Assembly: GCF_004803715.2 (NCBI RefSeq)
Contig: NZ_CP039383.2
Coordinates: forward strand, 2,976,001 to 3,040,000
Length of the DNA stretch: 64,000 nt
Reading direction: 5' to 3'
From: Luteimonas yindakuii
Lineage (GTDB): Bacteria > Pseudomonadota > Gammaproteobacteria > Xanthomonadales > Xanthomonadaceae
Every line of letters starts with the position of its first letter. The stretch's first letter is position 1. The notes beneath the pieces are model-generated. The model made no database searches and was not told the DNA's origin. It saw only the letters and a program-made list of their open reading frames with translations. Of this stretch, positions 8,537-18,288 are shown piece by piece. The translations under genes and the position numbers were made by a program.

Positions 8537-9537
8537 GCGCCCTTGTCGGTGCGCAGGATCCGCGTCCTGCGCGTGTCGCCGGCGGCCGGGCGCGCCACCA
8601 CCCAGGCGAAGCCGAGGATGCCGGCGAAGACCACCGCGGCACCTGCCAGCGACGTCCCGCTGGGCGCAGCTTCGCCCAACAGCAGCATGCCCAGCAGCAC
8701 CGCGAAGACCACTTCGGCACCCTGCATCGCTTCGGCCGCGCCCAGCGCAAGTGGCTGGTTGCGCACCATGCCGGTGGCCTGGAAGAACAGGATGGTGGCG
8801 ATCACGCCGGCAAACAGCGCCACCCCTGCCGCCAGCCACACCTGCGCCATCGTCGGTACACCGGCGGTGATGCCGGCATACAGCACCACCAGCAGCCACA
8901 GCGGCTGGCTTGCCAGGGTCATGCCGAACACCCGCTGCGTGGCATTGAGGATTTCGCCGCTGCGTTCCAGGTGCAGCAGCAGCATGCGGTTGCCGAGGGG
9001 GAACGCGAACGCCGCCACCAGCAGGCACGCCAGTGCGATCCAGCCGGCGCGATCGAGCGCGCCGCTGGCATAGCCGAACTGCATCAACAGCACGCCGGCG
9101 AAGATCACCCCCGCCACCGCCAGCCCGGCCGGCGGGATGCGCCGGCGCGCATCGCTGTACAGCAGCGGCGCACACAGCATTCCAGCGATCACGGTGAACT
9201 GGAACGTGCCCGCCACCAGCCACGATGGCCCACTGGACGCGGCGAAACTGAGCATGCAGTAGAACAGCACGAAGCCCACCGCGCCGCTGCGGAGCCACGC
9301 CCACGGATGCGCGGCGATCGCGCGCAGCACCGGCCGCACACCACCCTGCAGGCGCATCAGCGGCAGCATCAGCGGCACGGTGATGACGTAACGCAGCGAC
9401 GCCATCCACGCCCAGTGGCCACCGGTGGTGGCGCTGGCGCGGTTGAGCACGTAGGTCATGGTGAAGAACAGCGCGGACATCAGTGCCAGCGCCATCGCCG
9501 CCAGGGCGAGGCGCGCGCCGGTCAGCGGCGTGCTCAT
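8533..9537 (-). CDS. DMT-superfamily multidrug-efflux-type transporter inside the biotin operon
   Basis: The 334-residue integral membrane protein has about ten hydrophobic segments in two EamA-like halves, as in the drug/metabolite transporter superfamily. Characteristic stretches are [12 protein letters not shown] after TM1, an [13 protein letters not shown] segment, and [17 protein letters not shown] in the second half. Specificity cannot be read from the sequence. Overlaps of 4 bp with bioF and bioH place it firmly in the biotin operon. It may therefore move a biotin precursor or vitamer rather than a drug, but that is inference from context only. Confidence 0.85.
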   Translation of the reverse strand: MSTPLTGARLALAAMALALMSALFFTMTYVLNRASATTGGHWAWMASLRYVITVPLMLPLMRLQGGVRPVLRAIAAHPWAWLRSGAVGFVLFYCMLSFAASSGPSWLVAGTFQFTVIAGMLCAPLLYSDARRRIPPAGLAVAGVIFAGVLLMQFGYASGALDRAGWIALACLLVAAFAFPLGNRMLLLHLERSGEILNATQRVFGMTLASQPLWLLVVLYAGITAGVPTMAQVWLAAGVALFAGVIATILFFQATGMVRNQPLALGAAEAMQGAEVVFAVLLGMLLLGEAAPSGTSLAGAAVVFAGILGFAWVVARPAAGDTRRTRILRTDKGA

Positions 9538-10739
9538 GCGGCGCGGCCGCCGCCGGGTATGGCAATGCGGTCGCGGACGGTCGCCAGTGCGTTGACCAGC
9601 GCATCGACCTGCGCGACCTCGTGCGCCGCCGACAGGGTGATGCGCAGGCGCGCGCGACCTTCGGGCACCGTCGGCGGGCGGATCGCCGTCACCAGGAAGC
9701 CGGCGTCTTCCAGCGCCGCCGACCATGCCAGCGCGGTGGCATCGTCGCCGCACATCAACGGCTGGATCGGCGTGTCGGACGGCAGCAGCTCGAAGCCATG
9801 ACGCTGTGCAGCCGCACGCAGACGCTGCACCAGTTCCTGCAGGCGCTCGCGGCGCCAGTGCTCGCGGCGCGCGAGCTTCACCGCTGCCAGCGATGCCGCG
9901 GCCAGCGCCGGCGGCAACGCGGTGGTGTAGATGTAGGGGCGTGCAGTGGCGGCGAGATGGTCGACGAGATCGGCATCGCCGGCGACCGCCGCACCGTAGG
10001 TGCCGAGCGCCTTGCCCAGGGTCACCAGCTGCAGCGGCTGCACGGAACGGTCAATGCGCGCAGCGGCCACGCTGCCGCGCCCGTCAGGCCCGACCACGCC
10101 AACCCCATGCGCATCGTCGACATACAGCAGTGCGCGCTGCGCATGCGCGACCAGCGCGAGTGCGCGCAGCGGCGCACTGTCGCCATCCATGCTGAAGACG
10201 CCGTCGGTCGCGAGCATCGCCGCGCCATCCGGCGACGCGCGCAGCTGGCGCACCGCGCCTTCCGGATCGGCATGCGGATAACGGCGCAGCCGGCAGCCGG
10301 ACAGCCGCGCGGCATCGATCAGGCTGGCGTGGTTGAGGCGGTCCTGCACGCAGACATCGCCCTCGCCGAGCAGCGCCTGCAGCACCGCGAGATTGGCCAT
10401 GTAACCACTGGAGAACAGCAGTGCGCGCGGCGCCTGCAGCCAGTCGGCGAGTTCGCGTTCGAGTGCGTCGTGGTGGGCATGGTGTCCGCACACCAGATGC
10501 GATGCGACACCGCCGGCGCCTTGACGCGCGGCCGCATCCTGCAGTGCACCCGCGACCTGGAAGTGCTGGGCAAGACCGAGATAATCGTTGCCGCAGAAAT
10601 TCAGCAGGCGGCGGCCGTCCACTTCGACATGCACGCCATCGCGGTGGGTGACCGTGCGTCGCGTGCGCAGACGCTGCCGCGCACGCGCCTCCTCGCGCCG
10701 TGCGATCGCGCGTGCAACCAGGCTTTCGCGTTCATGCAT
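9534..10739 (-). CDS. bioF: 8-amino-7-oxononanoate synthase BioF
   Basis: A PLP enzyme joining pimeloyl-ACP (or -CoA) and L-alanine to give KAPA in biotin synthesis. The 401-residue protein has [12 protein letters not shown] (47-58), [14 protein letters not shown] (81-94), [10 protein letters not shown] (133-142), [11 protein letters not shown] (207-217) and PLP-binding Lys243 in [13 protein letters not shown]. This is the classical alpha-oxoamine synthase layout. The start at 10739 gives MHERES. An in-frame ATG nine codons upstream has no family similarity. It overlaps the small membrane protein gene by 8 bp and the transporter gene by 4 bp. Confidence 0.95.
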   Translation of the reverse strand: MHERESLVARAIARREEARARQRLRTRRTVTHRDGVHVEVDGRRLLNFCGNDYLGLAQHFQVAGALQDAAARQGAGGVASHLVCGHHAHHDALERELADWLQAPRALLFSSGYMANLAVLQALLGEGDVCVQDRLNHASLIDAARLSGCRLRRYPHADPEGAVRQLRASPDGAAMLATDGVFSMDGDSAPLRALALVAHAQRALLYVDDAHGVGVVGPDGRGSVAAARIDRSVQPLQLVTLGKALGTYGAAVAGDADLVDHLAATARPYIYTTALPPALAAASLAAVKLARREHWRRERLQELVQRLRAAAQRHGFELLPSDTPIQPLMCGDDATALAWSAALEDAGFLVTAIRPPTVPEGRARLRITLSAAHEVAQVDALVNALATVRDRIAIPGGGRAA

Positions 10740-11097
10740 GCTGCTGCACCCACACCGCCAGCGCACCCCAGGCGATGCCGGGCAACACCACCAGGCGCGT
10801 CAGGCCCAGCCATCGCGGCGGCGCGATGGCGCCATCGGCCGTGGCGGCACGCGCGGCCTGCGCATCCTCCACCGACTTGCGCGAGACAAGCAGCGCCGCG
10901 ACGAACAGCAACAGCATGTACGGCACGCCAGCGCCCGCGCCGCGATAGAACAGCACCACGCCGGCGCCGATCACGCCGACCGCGGCAAACCGCAGCAGCG
11001 CGCGCCCCATCCCGGCACGCGCGCGCAGCTCGATGACGAGATGCAGGACGCCGACCGCCGCCAGCAGCAGCAGGTACAGCCAGGCGCCCCAGGGCAT
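10732..11097 (-). CDS. small membrane protein encoded between bioB and bioF
   Basis: The 121-residue protein has about four hydrophobic segments: [19 protein letters not shown] (5-23), [18 protein letters not shown] (34-51), [14 protein letters not shown] (58-71) and [16 protein letters not shown] (102-117). A charged loop lies between the third and fourth. No motif is recognised. Its ATG overlaps the bioB stop (ATGA) and its end overlaps the bioF start, so it is translated as part of the operon. The position suggests a role tied to biotin synthesis or transport, but nothing in the sequence proves this. Confidence 0.75.
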   Translation of the reverse strand: MPWGAWLYLLLLAAVGVLHLVIELRARAGMGRALLRFAAVGVIGAGVVLFYRGAGAGVPYMLLLFVAALLVSRKSVEDAQAARAATADGAIAPPRWLGLTRLVVLPGIAWGALAVWVQQHA

Positions 11098-12179
11098 CAC
11101 GCCGCGCAGCCCTGCCTGCAGTCGTGGACGATGTCGGCGTGCACGGTGCCGCCGTGGTCGTGGCCCTCGGCGTCCACGGTGACCTGCATCGGCCGCAGGC
11201 CGAGGCGCGCGAACAGCGCGAGGTCGCGTTCGGTATCGGGGTTGCCGGTGGTCAGCAGCTTCTCGCCATAGAAGATCGAGTTGGCGCCGGCGCAGAAGCA
11301 CAGTGCCTGCAGCTCATCGCTCATCTGCTCGCGGCCCGCCGACAGCCGCACCATCGACTTCGGCATCAGGATCCGGGCGACGGCAATGGTGCGCACGAAC
11401 TCGAACGGATCCAGCTCGGCCACGGTGTTCTGGTCGGCCAGCGGCGTGCCGGCCACCTGCACCAGGCGGTTGATGGGCACCGAATCCGGATGCGCCGGCA
11501 ACGTCGCCAGCGTATGCAGCAGGCCCGCGCGCTGTGCGCGCGACTCGCCCATGCCGACGATGCCGCCGCAGCAGGTCTTCATGCCGGCGTCGCGCACATG
11601 CGACAGCGTGTCGAGCCGGTCCTGGATCTCGCGGGTGCGAATGATCGAGTCGTAGTACTCGGGATCGGTGTCGATGTTGTGGTTGTAGTAGTCGAGCCCG
11701 GCCGCCTTCAGCGCCTGCGCCTGGCTGCCACTCAGCATGCCCAGCGTCGCGCAGGTCTCCAGCCCCAGTGCCTTCACCTCGCGGATCATCTCCGCGACCT
11801 TGGGAATGTCACGGTCCTTCGGCGACCGCCACGCCGCGCCCATGCAGAAGCGCGACGCCCCCGCGGCGCGGGCCTGGCGCGCCTTTTCCAGCACATCCTC
11901 GGTCGACATCAGCTTGGTGGCATCGACCCCGGTGTTGTAGCGCTGCGCCTGCGGGCAGTACGCGCAATCCTCCGGGCAGCCGCCGGTCTTCACCGACAGC
12001 AGCGTGCTGACCTGCACCTCGGCGGGATCGAAGGTCTCGCGGTGCACGCTGGCGGCGCGATGCAGCAGCTCCGGAAACGGCAGCGCGAACAGCGCCTCGA
12101 CCTCGCGGCGGGACCAGTCGTGGCGGGGGGCCACGGGCTCGGATCCGGCTTGCGACCGGGCGGGACTGACAGCGGACAT
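11097..12179 (-). CDS. bioB: biotin synthase BioB
   Basis: A radical-SAM enzyme that inserts sulfur into dethiobiotin. The 360-residue protein has the radical-SAM cluster motif Cys68, Cys72 and Cys75 ([12 protein letters not shown]). [12 protein letters not shown] and the cysteines of ETCATLG and [13 protein letters not shown] follow, with the RLSAGREQM arginine typical of the [2Fe-2S] site. ATG 12179 is chosen because the upstream part of the frame has no similarity and overlaps the divergent comF promoter region. It is the first gene of the operon, and only 49 bases separate it from comF, so both promoters share that space. Confidence 0.96.
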   Translation of the reverse strand: MSAVSPARSQAGSEPVAPRHDWSRREVEALFALPFPELLHRAASVHRETFDPAEVQVSTLLSVKTGGCPEDCAYCPQAQRYNTGVDATKLMSTEDVLEKARQARAAGASRFCMGAAWRSPKDRDIPKVAEMIREVKALGLETCATLGMLSGSQAQALKAAGLDYYNHNIDTDPEYYDSIIRTREIQDRLDTLSHVRDAGMKTCCGGIVGMGESRAQRAGLLHTLATLPAHPDSVPINRLVQVAGTPLADQNTVAELDPFEFVRTIAVARILMPKSMVRLSAGREQMSDELQALCFCAGANSIFYGEKLLTTGNPDTERDLALFARLGLRPMQVTVDAEGHDHGGTVHADIVHDCRQGCAA

Positions 12180-12228
12180 GGAGGTTTTCCGACAGACGCA
12201 CAGCGGCGGACCCCGCAGTCTGGAAACC

Positions 12229-12966
12229 ATGCCTGAGCCTGTCAACCGGAGTGCCCTCGCCCAGGTTGACGGCTGGCGGTCGTGGCTGGGACGCCTGCTC
12301 TACCCCGCCCGTTGCCCGCTCTGCCGCGAGGCGGCTGACGAGGCCTCGGGCCTGTGCGCCGCTTGCGCCGGGCGATTGCCGTGGCTGGGGGCCGCCTGCG
12401 CGCGTTGTGCGTTGCCGCTGATGGGTGCGCAGGCGGTCGGCGATTCGTGCGGAGACTGCCTGCAGCGCGCGCCGCCGCTGCGCTTCGTGCAGGCGAGCTT
12501 CCTCTACGGCCACCCGCTCGACCGGCTGCTGCCGCGGTTCAAGTTCCATCGCGATCTGGCCTGTGGACGACTGCTGGCGCAATGGATGCTGCCGGCGTGT
12601 GCGGCCGCGCCGCGACCACAGATGCTGGTGCCGCTGCCCCTGCATGCCGCGCGGCTGCGCCAGCGCGGCTACGACCAGGCGCTGGAACTGGCACGCCCGC
12701 TGGCGCGTGCGCTGGACCTGCCGCTGCGCACCGACCTGCTGGTACGCATGCGCGCCACCGCGGCACAGTCGAGCCTCGATGCGGAGGCCCGGCGACGCAA
12801 CGTGCGTGGGGCGTTCCGGGTGCAGGGGCGCGCGGCAGTGCCGACGCATGTGGCTCTGGTTGATGACGTCATGACCACCGGCGCGACCCTGCATGCCGCG
12901 GCGCGTGCACTGCACCGGGCCGGGGTGGCGCGGGTGGATGCATGGGTGTGCGCGCGGGTGCCGTGA
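12229..12966 (+). CDS. comF: ComF family protein (DNA utilisation/competence phosphoribosyltransferase-like)
   Basis: The 245-residue protein has an N-terminal zinc-ribbon region with CxxC pairs (Cys29/32, 43/46, 57/60 and 74/77). A type I phosphoribosyltransferase domain follows with the PRPP motif [14 protein letters not shown] near residues 205-220. In naturally competent bacteria ComF (and GntX/YhgH) helps process incoming DNA. Its reaction is not known in detail. It diverges from bioB, an arrangement repeated in many gammaproteobacteria where gntX/comF stands next to bio genes. Confidence 0.9.
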   Translation: MPEPVNRSALAQVDGWRSWLGRLLYPARCPLCREAADEASGLCAACAGRLPWLGAACARCALPLMGAQAVGDSCGDCLQRAPPLRFVQASFLYGHPLDRLLPRFKFHRDLACGRLLAQWMLPACAAAPRPQMLVPLPLHAARLRQRGYDQALELARPLARALDLPLRTDLLVRMRATAAQSSLDAEARRRNVRGAFRVQGRAAVPTHVALVDDVMTTGATLHAAARALHRAGVARVDAWVCARVP

Positions 12967-13107
12967 GGCCTGGATGCCAGCTGCGGTCAGGCTCGCTGTG
13001 GACCGCCTGTACACGGAAAGGCGTGAGTAGTGGCAGGTGATCGCGGGCGACGCCGCTGCACAAGGCCGTATCCGCATGACCACCGCCCGAGGCGACCGGG
13101 CGCCTGC

Positions 13108-14016
13108 TCAGTGCAATGCGAGGTCCACGGCGATGCCGGCAAAGATCGCCGTGCCCACCCAGTGGTTGTGCAGGAACGCGCGGAAGCAGGCGTCACGGTC
13201 GCGATGGCGCACCAGCACGAATTCCCAGACCACCAGCAGCACGGCGACGCCAAGTCCCGCCCAGTACCAGACGCCCAGTGCCGCTTGCCGACCGACCAGC
13301 GCCATGCCCAGGAAGAACAGCGCGTACAACACACCCTGGATGACCAGGTCGAGCTCGCCGAACAGGATCGCGGTGGACTTCGAGCCGATGCGGATGTCGT
13401 CATCGCGGTCGACCATCGCGTACCAGGTGTCGTAGGCCGTGGTCCACAGGATGTTGGCCGCGTACAGCACCCAGGCGACCGGCGGCACGCTGCCCTGCAC
13501 CGCGGCAAACGCCATCGGGATGCCCCAGCCGAACGACAGCCCGAGGTAGACCTGCGGCAAGTGCGTATGACGCTTGAGATACGGATACGTTGCCGCCAGC
13601 AGCAGGCCGATGACGCTCAGCGCGATGGTGAGCGTGTTGAGGGTGAGCACCAGCGCGAACGCGACCAGCATCAGGCCGGCGAACAGCAGCTTCGCTTCGC
13701 GGCCGGAGACGCGCCCGGTGACCAGCGGCCGCTCGCGGGTGCGCTTCACATGCGGATCCAGCCAGCGGTCGGCGTAGTCGTTGACCACGCAGCCCGCGCC
13801 GCGCGTCAGCCACACGCCGGCGGTGAACACGAACAGGATCCAGAGCGGCGGCAGGCCATCGGCCGCCAGCCATAGCGCCCACCAGGTGGGCCACAGCAGC
13901 AGCAACCAGCCGATCGGGCGGTCGGCACGCATCAGGACCAGGTACTGGCGCAACCGTTCGCGCCAGCGCGGTGCGGCGGGTGGGGAATGGCGTTCGTAAT
14001 CGTGCATCGCGGACAT
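13108..14016 (-). CDS. ubiA: 4-hydroxybenzoate polyprenyltransferase UbiA
   Basis: It attaches the polyprenyl tail to 4-hydroxybenzoate in ubiquinone synthesis, in the inner membrane. The roughly 302-residue protein is polytopic and carries both Asp-rich prenyl-diphosphate sites: NDYADRWLD in the first half and [13 protein letters not shown] in the second. Length fits the family (290 in E. coli). Two near-equal starts exist (ATG 14016 and 14007). Longer forms lack family support. It is a single gene, with a repeat-bearing gap upstream. Confidence 0.95.
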   Translation of the reverse strand: MSAMHDYERHSPPAAPRWRERLRQYLVLMRADRPIGWLLLLWPTWWALWLAADGLPPLWILFVFTAGVWLTRGAGCVVNDYADRWLDPHVKRTRERPLVTGRVSGREAKLLFAGLMLVAFALVLTLNTLTIALSVIGLLLAATYPYLKRHTHLPQVYLGLSFGWGIPMAFAAVQGSVPPVAWVLYAANILWTTAYDTWYAMVDRDDDIRIGSKSTAILFGELDLVIQGVLYALFFLGMALVGRQAALGVWYWAGLGVAVLLVVWEFVLVRHRDRDACFRAFLHNHWVGTAIFAGIAVDLALH

Positions 14017-14433
14017 TATCGGCCACCCAGCTGACCGTGGCCCGGACGGGACCGCAGGCCACTTCGGCGACACGGACGCACTGACCCTGTTTGGCGCGCG
14101 ATGGAAGGTGGCGCGACGCGCCGGTAGGGGCGTGGCATGGAGCACCCCTCACCCGCCCCTTCGAGGCTCCCTCTACCGCACGCGGGGGCGGGTTCGATGC
14201 GCCGGGTCCGGGCGCCACGGTCACGGTGGTCCCGGATGCGCTTCGCTTATCCGGGCCACGGTCTGCCGTGGTGTGCACCCCATGCGCCATCGGCGAATGC
14301 TCACGCCAACCCGCCAGAGCGCGGCGGCATAATCCGGCGCCCAGCACGCGCCCTCGCGCCAAGGAATGCCCCCGATGCCGTATCCGCCGACTGGTCCTGC
14401 GCCCGGCCAACGCCCCGCCCGGAGCACCGCGCG
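14017..14433. other. 417-base intergenic region with repeats, between ubiA and galE
   Basis: It holds the divergent promoter space of ubiA and galE. Around 14140-14205 lies a degraded CCCTC...CGC/GCGGG palindrome resembling the element found inside zapE. A REP-like copy stands at 14231-14261. I see no gene: the open frame reaching upstream from galE lacks similarity there. Confidence 0.55.
14231..14261 (+). repeat. REP-like palindrome (family A, copy 2)
   Basis: The copy contains CCCGGATGCGCTTCGCTTAT followed by CCGGGCCACGG. The arms CCCGGAT and ATCCGGG can form a hairpin. It is the best-conserved copy of the family in the window. Confidence 0.8.
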
Positions 14434-15414
14434 ATGACCCGCCGCGTACTCGTCTGCGGCGGCGCCGGCTACATCGGCAGCCACATGGCGAAATGGCTGG
14501 CGGCGCACGGGGTGGAGCCGGTGGTGCTCGACAACCTCTCCACCGGCCATCGCGAGGCGGTGCGCTTCGGGCCGCTGGTGGAGGCCGACCTGCTCGCTCC
14601 GGCCTCGCTCGACGCCGCCTTCGCGAGCGGGCCGTTCGAGGCGGTGATGCATTTCTGCGCGCGTTCGCTGGTCGGCGAATCGGTGCAGCAGCCGCTGGCG
14701 TACTACGAAAACAACGTGACCGGCACGCTGAACCTGCTGCAGGCGATGCAGCGCCATGGGGTGGACCGCATCGTGTTCTCCTCGACCGCGGCGGTGTTCG
14801 GCGAACCGGTCTCGCCACAGATCGACGAGGACCACCCGAAGACGCCGATCAATCCCTACGGCGCCAGCAAGCTGATGGTCGAGCGCGTGCTGGCCGACGC
14901 CGCACAGGCGTACGGGCTGCGTTCGGTAACGCTGCGCTACTTCAACGCCGCCGGGGCCAGCGCCGACGGCGATATCGGCGAGGCCCACTCGCCCGAAACC
15001 CACCTGATTCCCAACGTGCTGCGTGCGGCGCTTGGTGACGGCAGCCGCCTCAGGGTGTTCGGTGACGACTGGCCCACGCCCGACGGCACCTGCGTGCGCG
15101 ACTACATCCACGTCGACGACCTCGCCCAGGCGCACTGGCGGGCCCTCGACTACATGCAGGCCCACGACGGCGCGCATGCGTTCAACCTCGGCAACGGTCG
15201 CGGGTTCTCGGTACGCGAGGTGATCGCCGCGGCGGAAGCGGCCAGCGGACGCCCGGTGCCGTTCGATATCGCGCCGCGTCGTGCCGGTGATCCGGCGGTG
15301 CTGGTCGCCGCCAGCGACCGCGCACGGCAGGTACTGGGCTGGGCGCCGCGGCATACCGATCTCGCCGCGATCATCGACAGCGCGTGGCGCTGGCATTGCG
15401 ACCCTGCGTTCTAA
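14434..15414 (+). CDS. galE: UDP-glucose 4-epimerase GalE
   Basis: It interconverts UDP-glucose and UDP-galactose for lipopolysaccharide, exopolysaccharide or galactose use. The 326-residue extended SDR has the NAD motif GGAGYIGSH (9-17), LDNLSTGH, catalytic Ser117 in FSSTAAVFG, and the Tyr142/Lys146 pair in NPYGASK. RYFNAAGASADG and VRDYIHVDDLA follow. The start at 14434 has GGAG ten bases upstream. The gene precedes the tRNA-Arg gene by 65 bases. Confidence 0.95.
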   Translation: MTRRVLVCGGAGYIGSHMAKWLAAHGVEPVVLDNLSTGHREAVRFGPLVEADLLAPASLDAAFASGPFEAVMHFCARSLVGESVQQPLAYYENNVTGTLNLLQAMQRHGVDRIVFSSTAAVFGEPVSPQIDEDHPKTPINPYGASKLMVERVLADAAQAYGLRSVTLRYFNAAGASADGDIGEAHSPETHLIPNVLRAALGDGSRLRVFGDDWPTPDGTCVRDYIHVDDLAQAHWRALDYMQAHDGAHAFNLGNGRGFSVREVIAAAEAASGRPVPFDIAPRRAGDPAVLVAASDRARQVLGWAPRHTDLAAIIDSAWRWHCDPAF

Positions 15415-15479
15415 GCGCACGGTGCGCGATAGCGATCGGGCTCGCACGAATCGCCATTCTCGTGGAGAATACCGACGAC

Positions 15480-15556
15480 GCGCCTGTAGCTCAGCCGGAT
15501 AGAGTAGTGGCTTCCGAAGCCATTGGTCGGGGGTTCGAATCCCTCCAGGCGCGCCA
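15480..15556 (+). tRNA. tRNA-Arg (anticodon CCG)
   Basis: A 77-base cloverleaf with encoded CCA. The acceptor stem is GCGCCTG (15480-15486) with CAGGCGC (15546-15552), and the discriminator is G. The anticodon stem GTGGC/GCCAT encloses loop TTCCGAA, giving anticodon CCG for CGG codons. The T-loop is TTCGAAT. CGG is a common codon in such GC-rich genomes. Confidence 0.96.
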
Positions 15557-15673
15557 GCTTCAGGGGGGCCGTACGCCGCATCGCGGCACCGCCTGCGCGC
15601 GGTCGCCATGCGGGGGCATTGGCCTATACTCCGCCGCTAGCTGTGGCCGCGGCCACGCGCCAAGGGATTCTGC

Positions 15674-16189
15674 GTGCGCAATTACGATCTCGATTTCCTG
15701 AAGAAATTCTCTTTGGTGATCCTGTTCCTGATCGTGGTCACTGGTGGCCTGATCGGACTTGCGTGGTGGCTGCACGGCACGATCCCGGCGCAGGAGCCCG
15801 AGAGCGTGACGCGACAGCGGCTCGAGCGCATCGCCCCGGTCGCCGATGTCTACGCCGGCTCCACCGGCGCTGCCGCACAGGCCGCGGCGTCGGTCGCGGC
15901 GGCCGCCCAGGCGGCCTCGCAGGTGGCCTATGGCGGCACCCTCGACGGCGCCGTCATCTACAAGAACCTCTGCGCCGGCTGCCACACCAGTGGCGCCGGT
16001 GGCGCGCCCACGCTGGTGCGCGCGCAGTGGACGGCGCGCCTCGGCCAGGGCACCGACACCCTGCACCGCCATGCGATCGAGGGCTTCACCGGTGCCGCGG
16101 GCGTGATGCCGGCGCGCGGCGGCAACCCCGCGCTGAGCGACGAGCAGGTGGTCGCCTCGGTCGACTGGATGATCGAAAACCTGCAGTAA
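15674..16189 (+). CDS. membrane-anchored monoheme cytochrome c (c5-type)
   Basis: The 171-residue protein starts at GTG 15674. An N-terminal TM anchor (about 12-34, VILFLIVVTGGLIGLAWWL) is followed by an Ala-rich linker (about 63-85) and a class I cytochrome c domain with CAGCH (100-104). Met145 in AGVMPARGG is the likely sixth heme ligand. It is an electron carrier on the periplasmic face of the inner membrane. The c5/c555-type fold often feeds oxidases. It is a single gene between the tRNA and the nuclease gene. Confidence 0.9.
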   Translation: MRNYDLDFLKKFSLVILFLIVVTGGLIGLAWWLHGTIPAQEPESVTRQRLERIAPVADVYAGSTGAAAQAAASVAAAAQAASQVAYGGTLDGAVIYKNLCAGCHTSGAGGAPTLVRAQWTARLGQGTDTLHRHAIEGFTGAAGVMPARGGNPALSDEQVVASVDWMIENLQ

Positions 16190-16264
16190 GCCGTGTCACA
16201 CGCACGACCGACGCCGCCGCAAGGCGGCGTTCGCGTTTCTGGTCCCATCTGCCGGAGCCTCCGG

Positions 16265-18007
16265 ATGTCCCAACGTCACCCCCCGTTCCACCGCACGGCC
16301 CTGGCCGCGCTGGTGCTTGTGCTCTCCGGCTGTGCCGGCACCTCGACCAAGCCGCCGTCCGCCGCTGGCGTCGTTGCGATCGGCGAGGTGCAGGGCCGGG
16401 CCGCGCGCAGTCCGCTGGAGGGCTCGGTGGTGACGGTCGAGGGTGTGGTCACCGGTGCGTTTTCCACCGGGCTTGGCGGCTGGTTCGTGCAGGATGCGGG
16501 TGATGGCGACGCGCACACGGCCGACGGTCTGTTCGTGCTCGAGGGCGTCGACGGCCCGCGCGCCGGCACGCGGGTGCGCATCCGCGGTGAGGTGGTCGAG
16601 CACGGTGATGACGGCGGGCCCACCCTCACCGCACTGGTGCCGCAGGTGGTGGACATCCTCGGCGATGCACCGCTGCCGCCAGCGGTGCGCCTGCAGGCGC
16701 CGCCCCACGACTGGTCGCAGCACGAGGGCATGCGCGTGCGCATCGACGTGCCACTGACCATCAGCGGCCATCACGAACTCGAGCGCCGCGGCGTGTTGCT
16801 GGCGAGTTTCGAGGGTCGTCTGCACGCACCCACCGAAGTGGTCGCGCCCGGCGAGGCTGCGCGCGTCGCGGCCGCCGACAATGCGCGTCGCAGCCTGCTG
16901 CTCGACGATGCCAGCGCCGAATCTCCTGCACAGGTCTGGTACCTGCCGGCGCAGGCGCCGCGCAGCGGCAGCCGGATCGGGGCGGGTACGGAAGGCATCG
17001 TCGACATCCGCTGGGGCCAGCCGCGGCTGCAGCTCACCGCACCGCTGCAGCTCGACGCCGCGCCGCGGCCGCAGCCACCCCGCGTCGCCGGCGGCCTGCG
17101 CCTGGCGGCGCTGAACCTGGAGAACCTGTTCAATGGCGACGGCCATGGCGGCGGCTTCCCGACTCCGCGCGGCGCGCGCACGCAGGCCGAATTCGAGGTG
17201 CAGCTGGCACGCCACGTCGCCACCATCCACGCACTCGATGCCGACATCGTCGCGCTGATGGAACTGGAGAACGACGGCGACGGCGCGGATTCCGCGGTGG
17301 CCGCGCTGGTGTCCGCACTCAACGCCGAGGCCGGCGCGTGGCGCTTTGTTGCCAACGCGCCGATTGCCGGCGGGGATGCGATCCGGGTCGGCATGCTCTA
17401 TCGCGGTGACCGCGTGCGCGTGCACGGCCGGCCCGCAGCGCTGCTGGACGGGCCCTTCGCCCATGGCAGCCGCCCGCCGCTGGCCCAGGCCTTCGTGCCG
17501 GTCGCCGGCGGACCGGCGCTGGTGGTGGTCGCCAACCACTTCAAGTCGAAGGGCTGCGGCAGTGCCAGTGGTGCCGCTGCCGACCAGGGCGACGGGCAGT
17601 CGTGCTGGAACGCCACCCGGACGGCAGCGGCGCGTGCGCTGCACGCGTGGCTCGACACCGACCCCACCGGTGCCGGCAGCGCACTCACCGCCATCGTCGG
17701 CGACCTCAATGCCTATGCGCAGGAGGATCCGCTGCGCGTGCTGCATGACGCCGGCTGGCAGGACGCATTCGCGGTGGCCGGGGTCGAGCGTCCCTACAGC
17801 TATGTGTTCAACGGCCAGGCCGGCCGGCTCGACCATGCACTGCTGAGTCCGGCGCTGGCCGCACGGCTGGCCGGTGCCGCGCACTGGCACGTCAATGCCG
17901 ACGAGCCTGCTTCGCTCGGTTACAGAAACGATCCGGCACGCACGCCGTGGCGCAGTTCCGACCACGACCCGCTGCTGCTGGGCTTCCACCTGTCGCAATC
18001 GCACTAG
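16265..18007 (+). CDS. ExeM/NucH-type extracellular endonuclease, lipoprotein
   Basis: The 580-residue protein has a lipoprotein signal and lipobox LSGC (Cys23). Residues about 35-260 form an OB-fold-like N-terminal region. From about 275 onward is an endonuclease/exonuclease/phosphatase domain: LAALNLENLFNG, ALDADIVALMELEND, VVVANHFKSKGCG, AIVGDLNAYAQEDP and a terminal WRSSDHDPLLLGF. These supply the metal-binding Glu/Asp and catalytic His/Asp of the DNase I-like fold. ExeM/NucH proteins degrade extracellular DNA. Lipid anchoring suggests a cell-surface or periplasmic enzyme. The start at 16265 is chosen for its signal peptide. Confidence 0.87.
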   Translation: MSQRHPPFHRTALAALVLVLSGCAGTSTKPPSAAGVVAIGEVQGRAARSPLEGSVVTVEGVVTGAFSTGLGGWFVQDAGDGDAHTADGLFVLEGVDGPRAGTRVRIRGEVVEHGDDGGPTLTALVPQVVDILGDAPLPPAVRLQAPPHDWSQHEGMRVRIDVPLTISGHHELERRGVLLASFEGRLHAPTEVVAPGEAARVAAADNARRSLLLDDASAESPAQVWYLPAQAPRSGSRIGAGTEGIVDIRWGQPRLQLTAPLQLDAAPRPQPPRVAGGLRLAALNLENLFNGDGHGGGFPTPRGARTQAEFEVQLARHVATIHALDADIVALMELENDGDGADSAVAALVSALNAEAGAWRFVANAPIAGGDAIRVGMLYRGDRVRVHGRPAALLDGPFAHGSRPPLAQAFVPVAGGPALVVVANHFKSKGCGSASGAAADQGDGQSCWNATRTAAARALHAWLDTDPTGAGSALTAIVGDLNAYAQEDPLRVLHDAGWQDAFAVAGVERPYSYVFNGQAGRLDHALLSPALAARLAGAAHWHVNADEPASLGYRNDPARTPWRSSDHDPLLLGFHLSQSH

Positions 18008-18063
18008 GGCAGCGTTCGCGGATCCGGCCGGCGGCATCGTCCCTGCGCTGTCACGCCGATGCC

Positions 18064-18199
18064 GTCGCGCGGATAAGCGAAAACGCATCCAGGGACTACC
18101 GCGACGCGGATGCGACTTCCCGGATGTGGCCGCCACCTTGTCCGGACTACGGGGCTCCCACGCCGACGCCGTAGCCCGGATAGACAAAGCGCATCCGGG
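18064..18199. repeat. cluster of REP-like palindromes (family A, copies 3-5)
   Basis: Three copies lie in 136 bases: reverse-oriented GGATAAGCGAAAACGCATCC near 18071, forward CCCGGATG...TCCGGACTACGG at 18119-18151, and reverse GTAGCCCGGATAGAC...GCATCCGG at 18171-18199. The opposed copies can pair into a large stem, like a BIME. They fill most of the gap between the nuclease and hydrolase genes. Confidence 0.75.
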
Positions 18200-18288
18200 A
18201 TGCCTCCGTGGGTGGTCGGCCCCAACCCGGCGTACACGTCGCGCTCCACGCACGGGATGCCAACGGCGACGCCGGTAAGATATCGGCC

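Noticed and set aside
13108..14145. Longer N-terminus for UbiA (extra 43 residues)
   Set aside because: The extension is low-complexity and lies in the intergenic repeat region. Family starts match 14016 or 14007.
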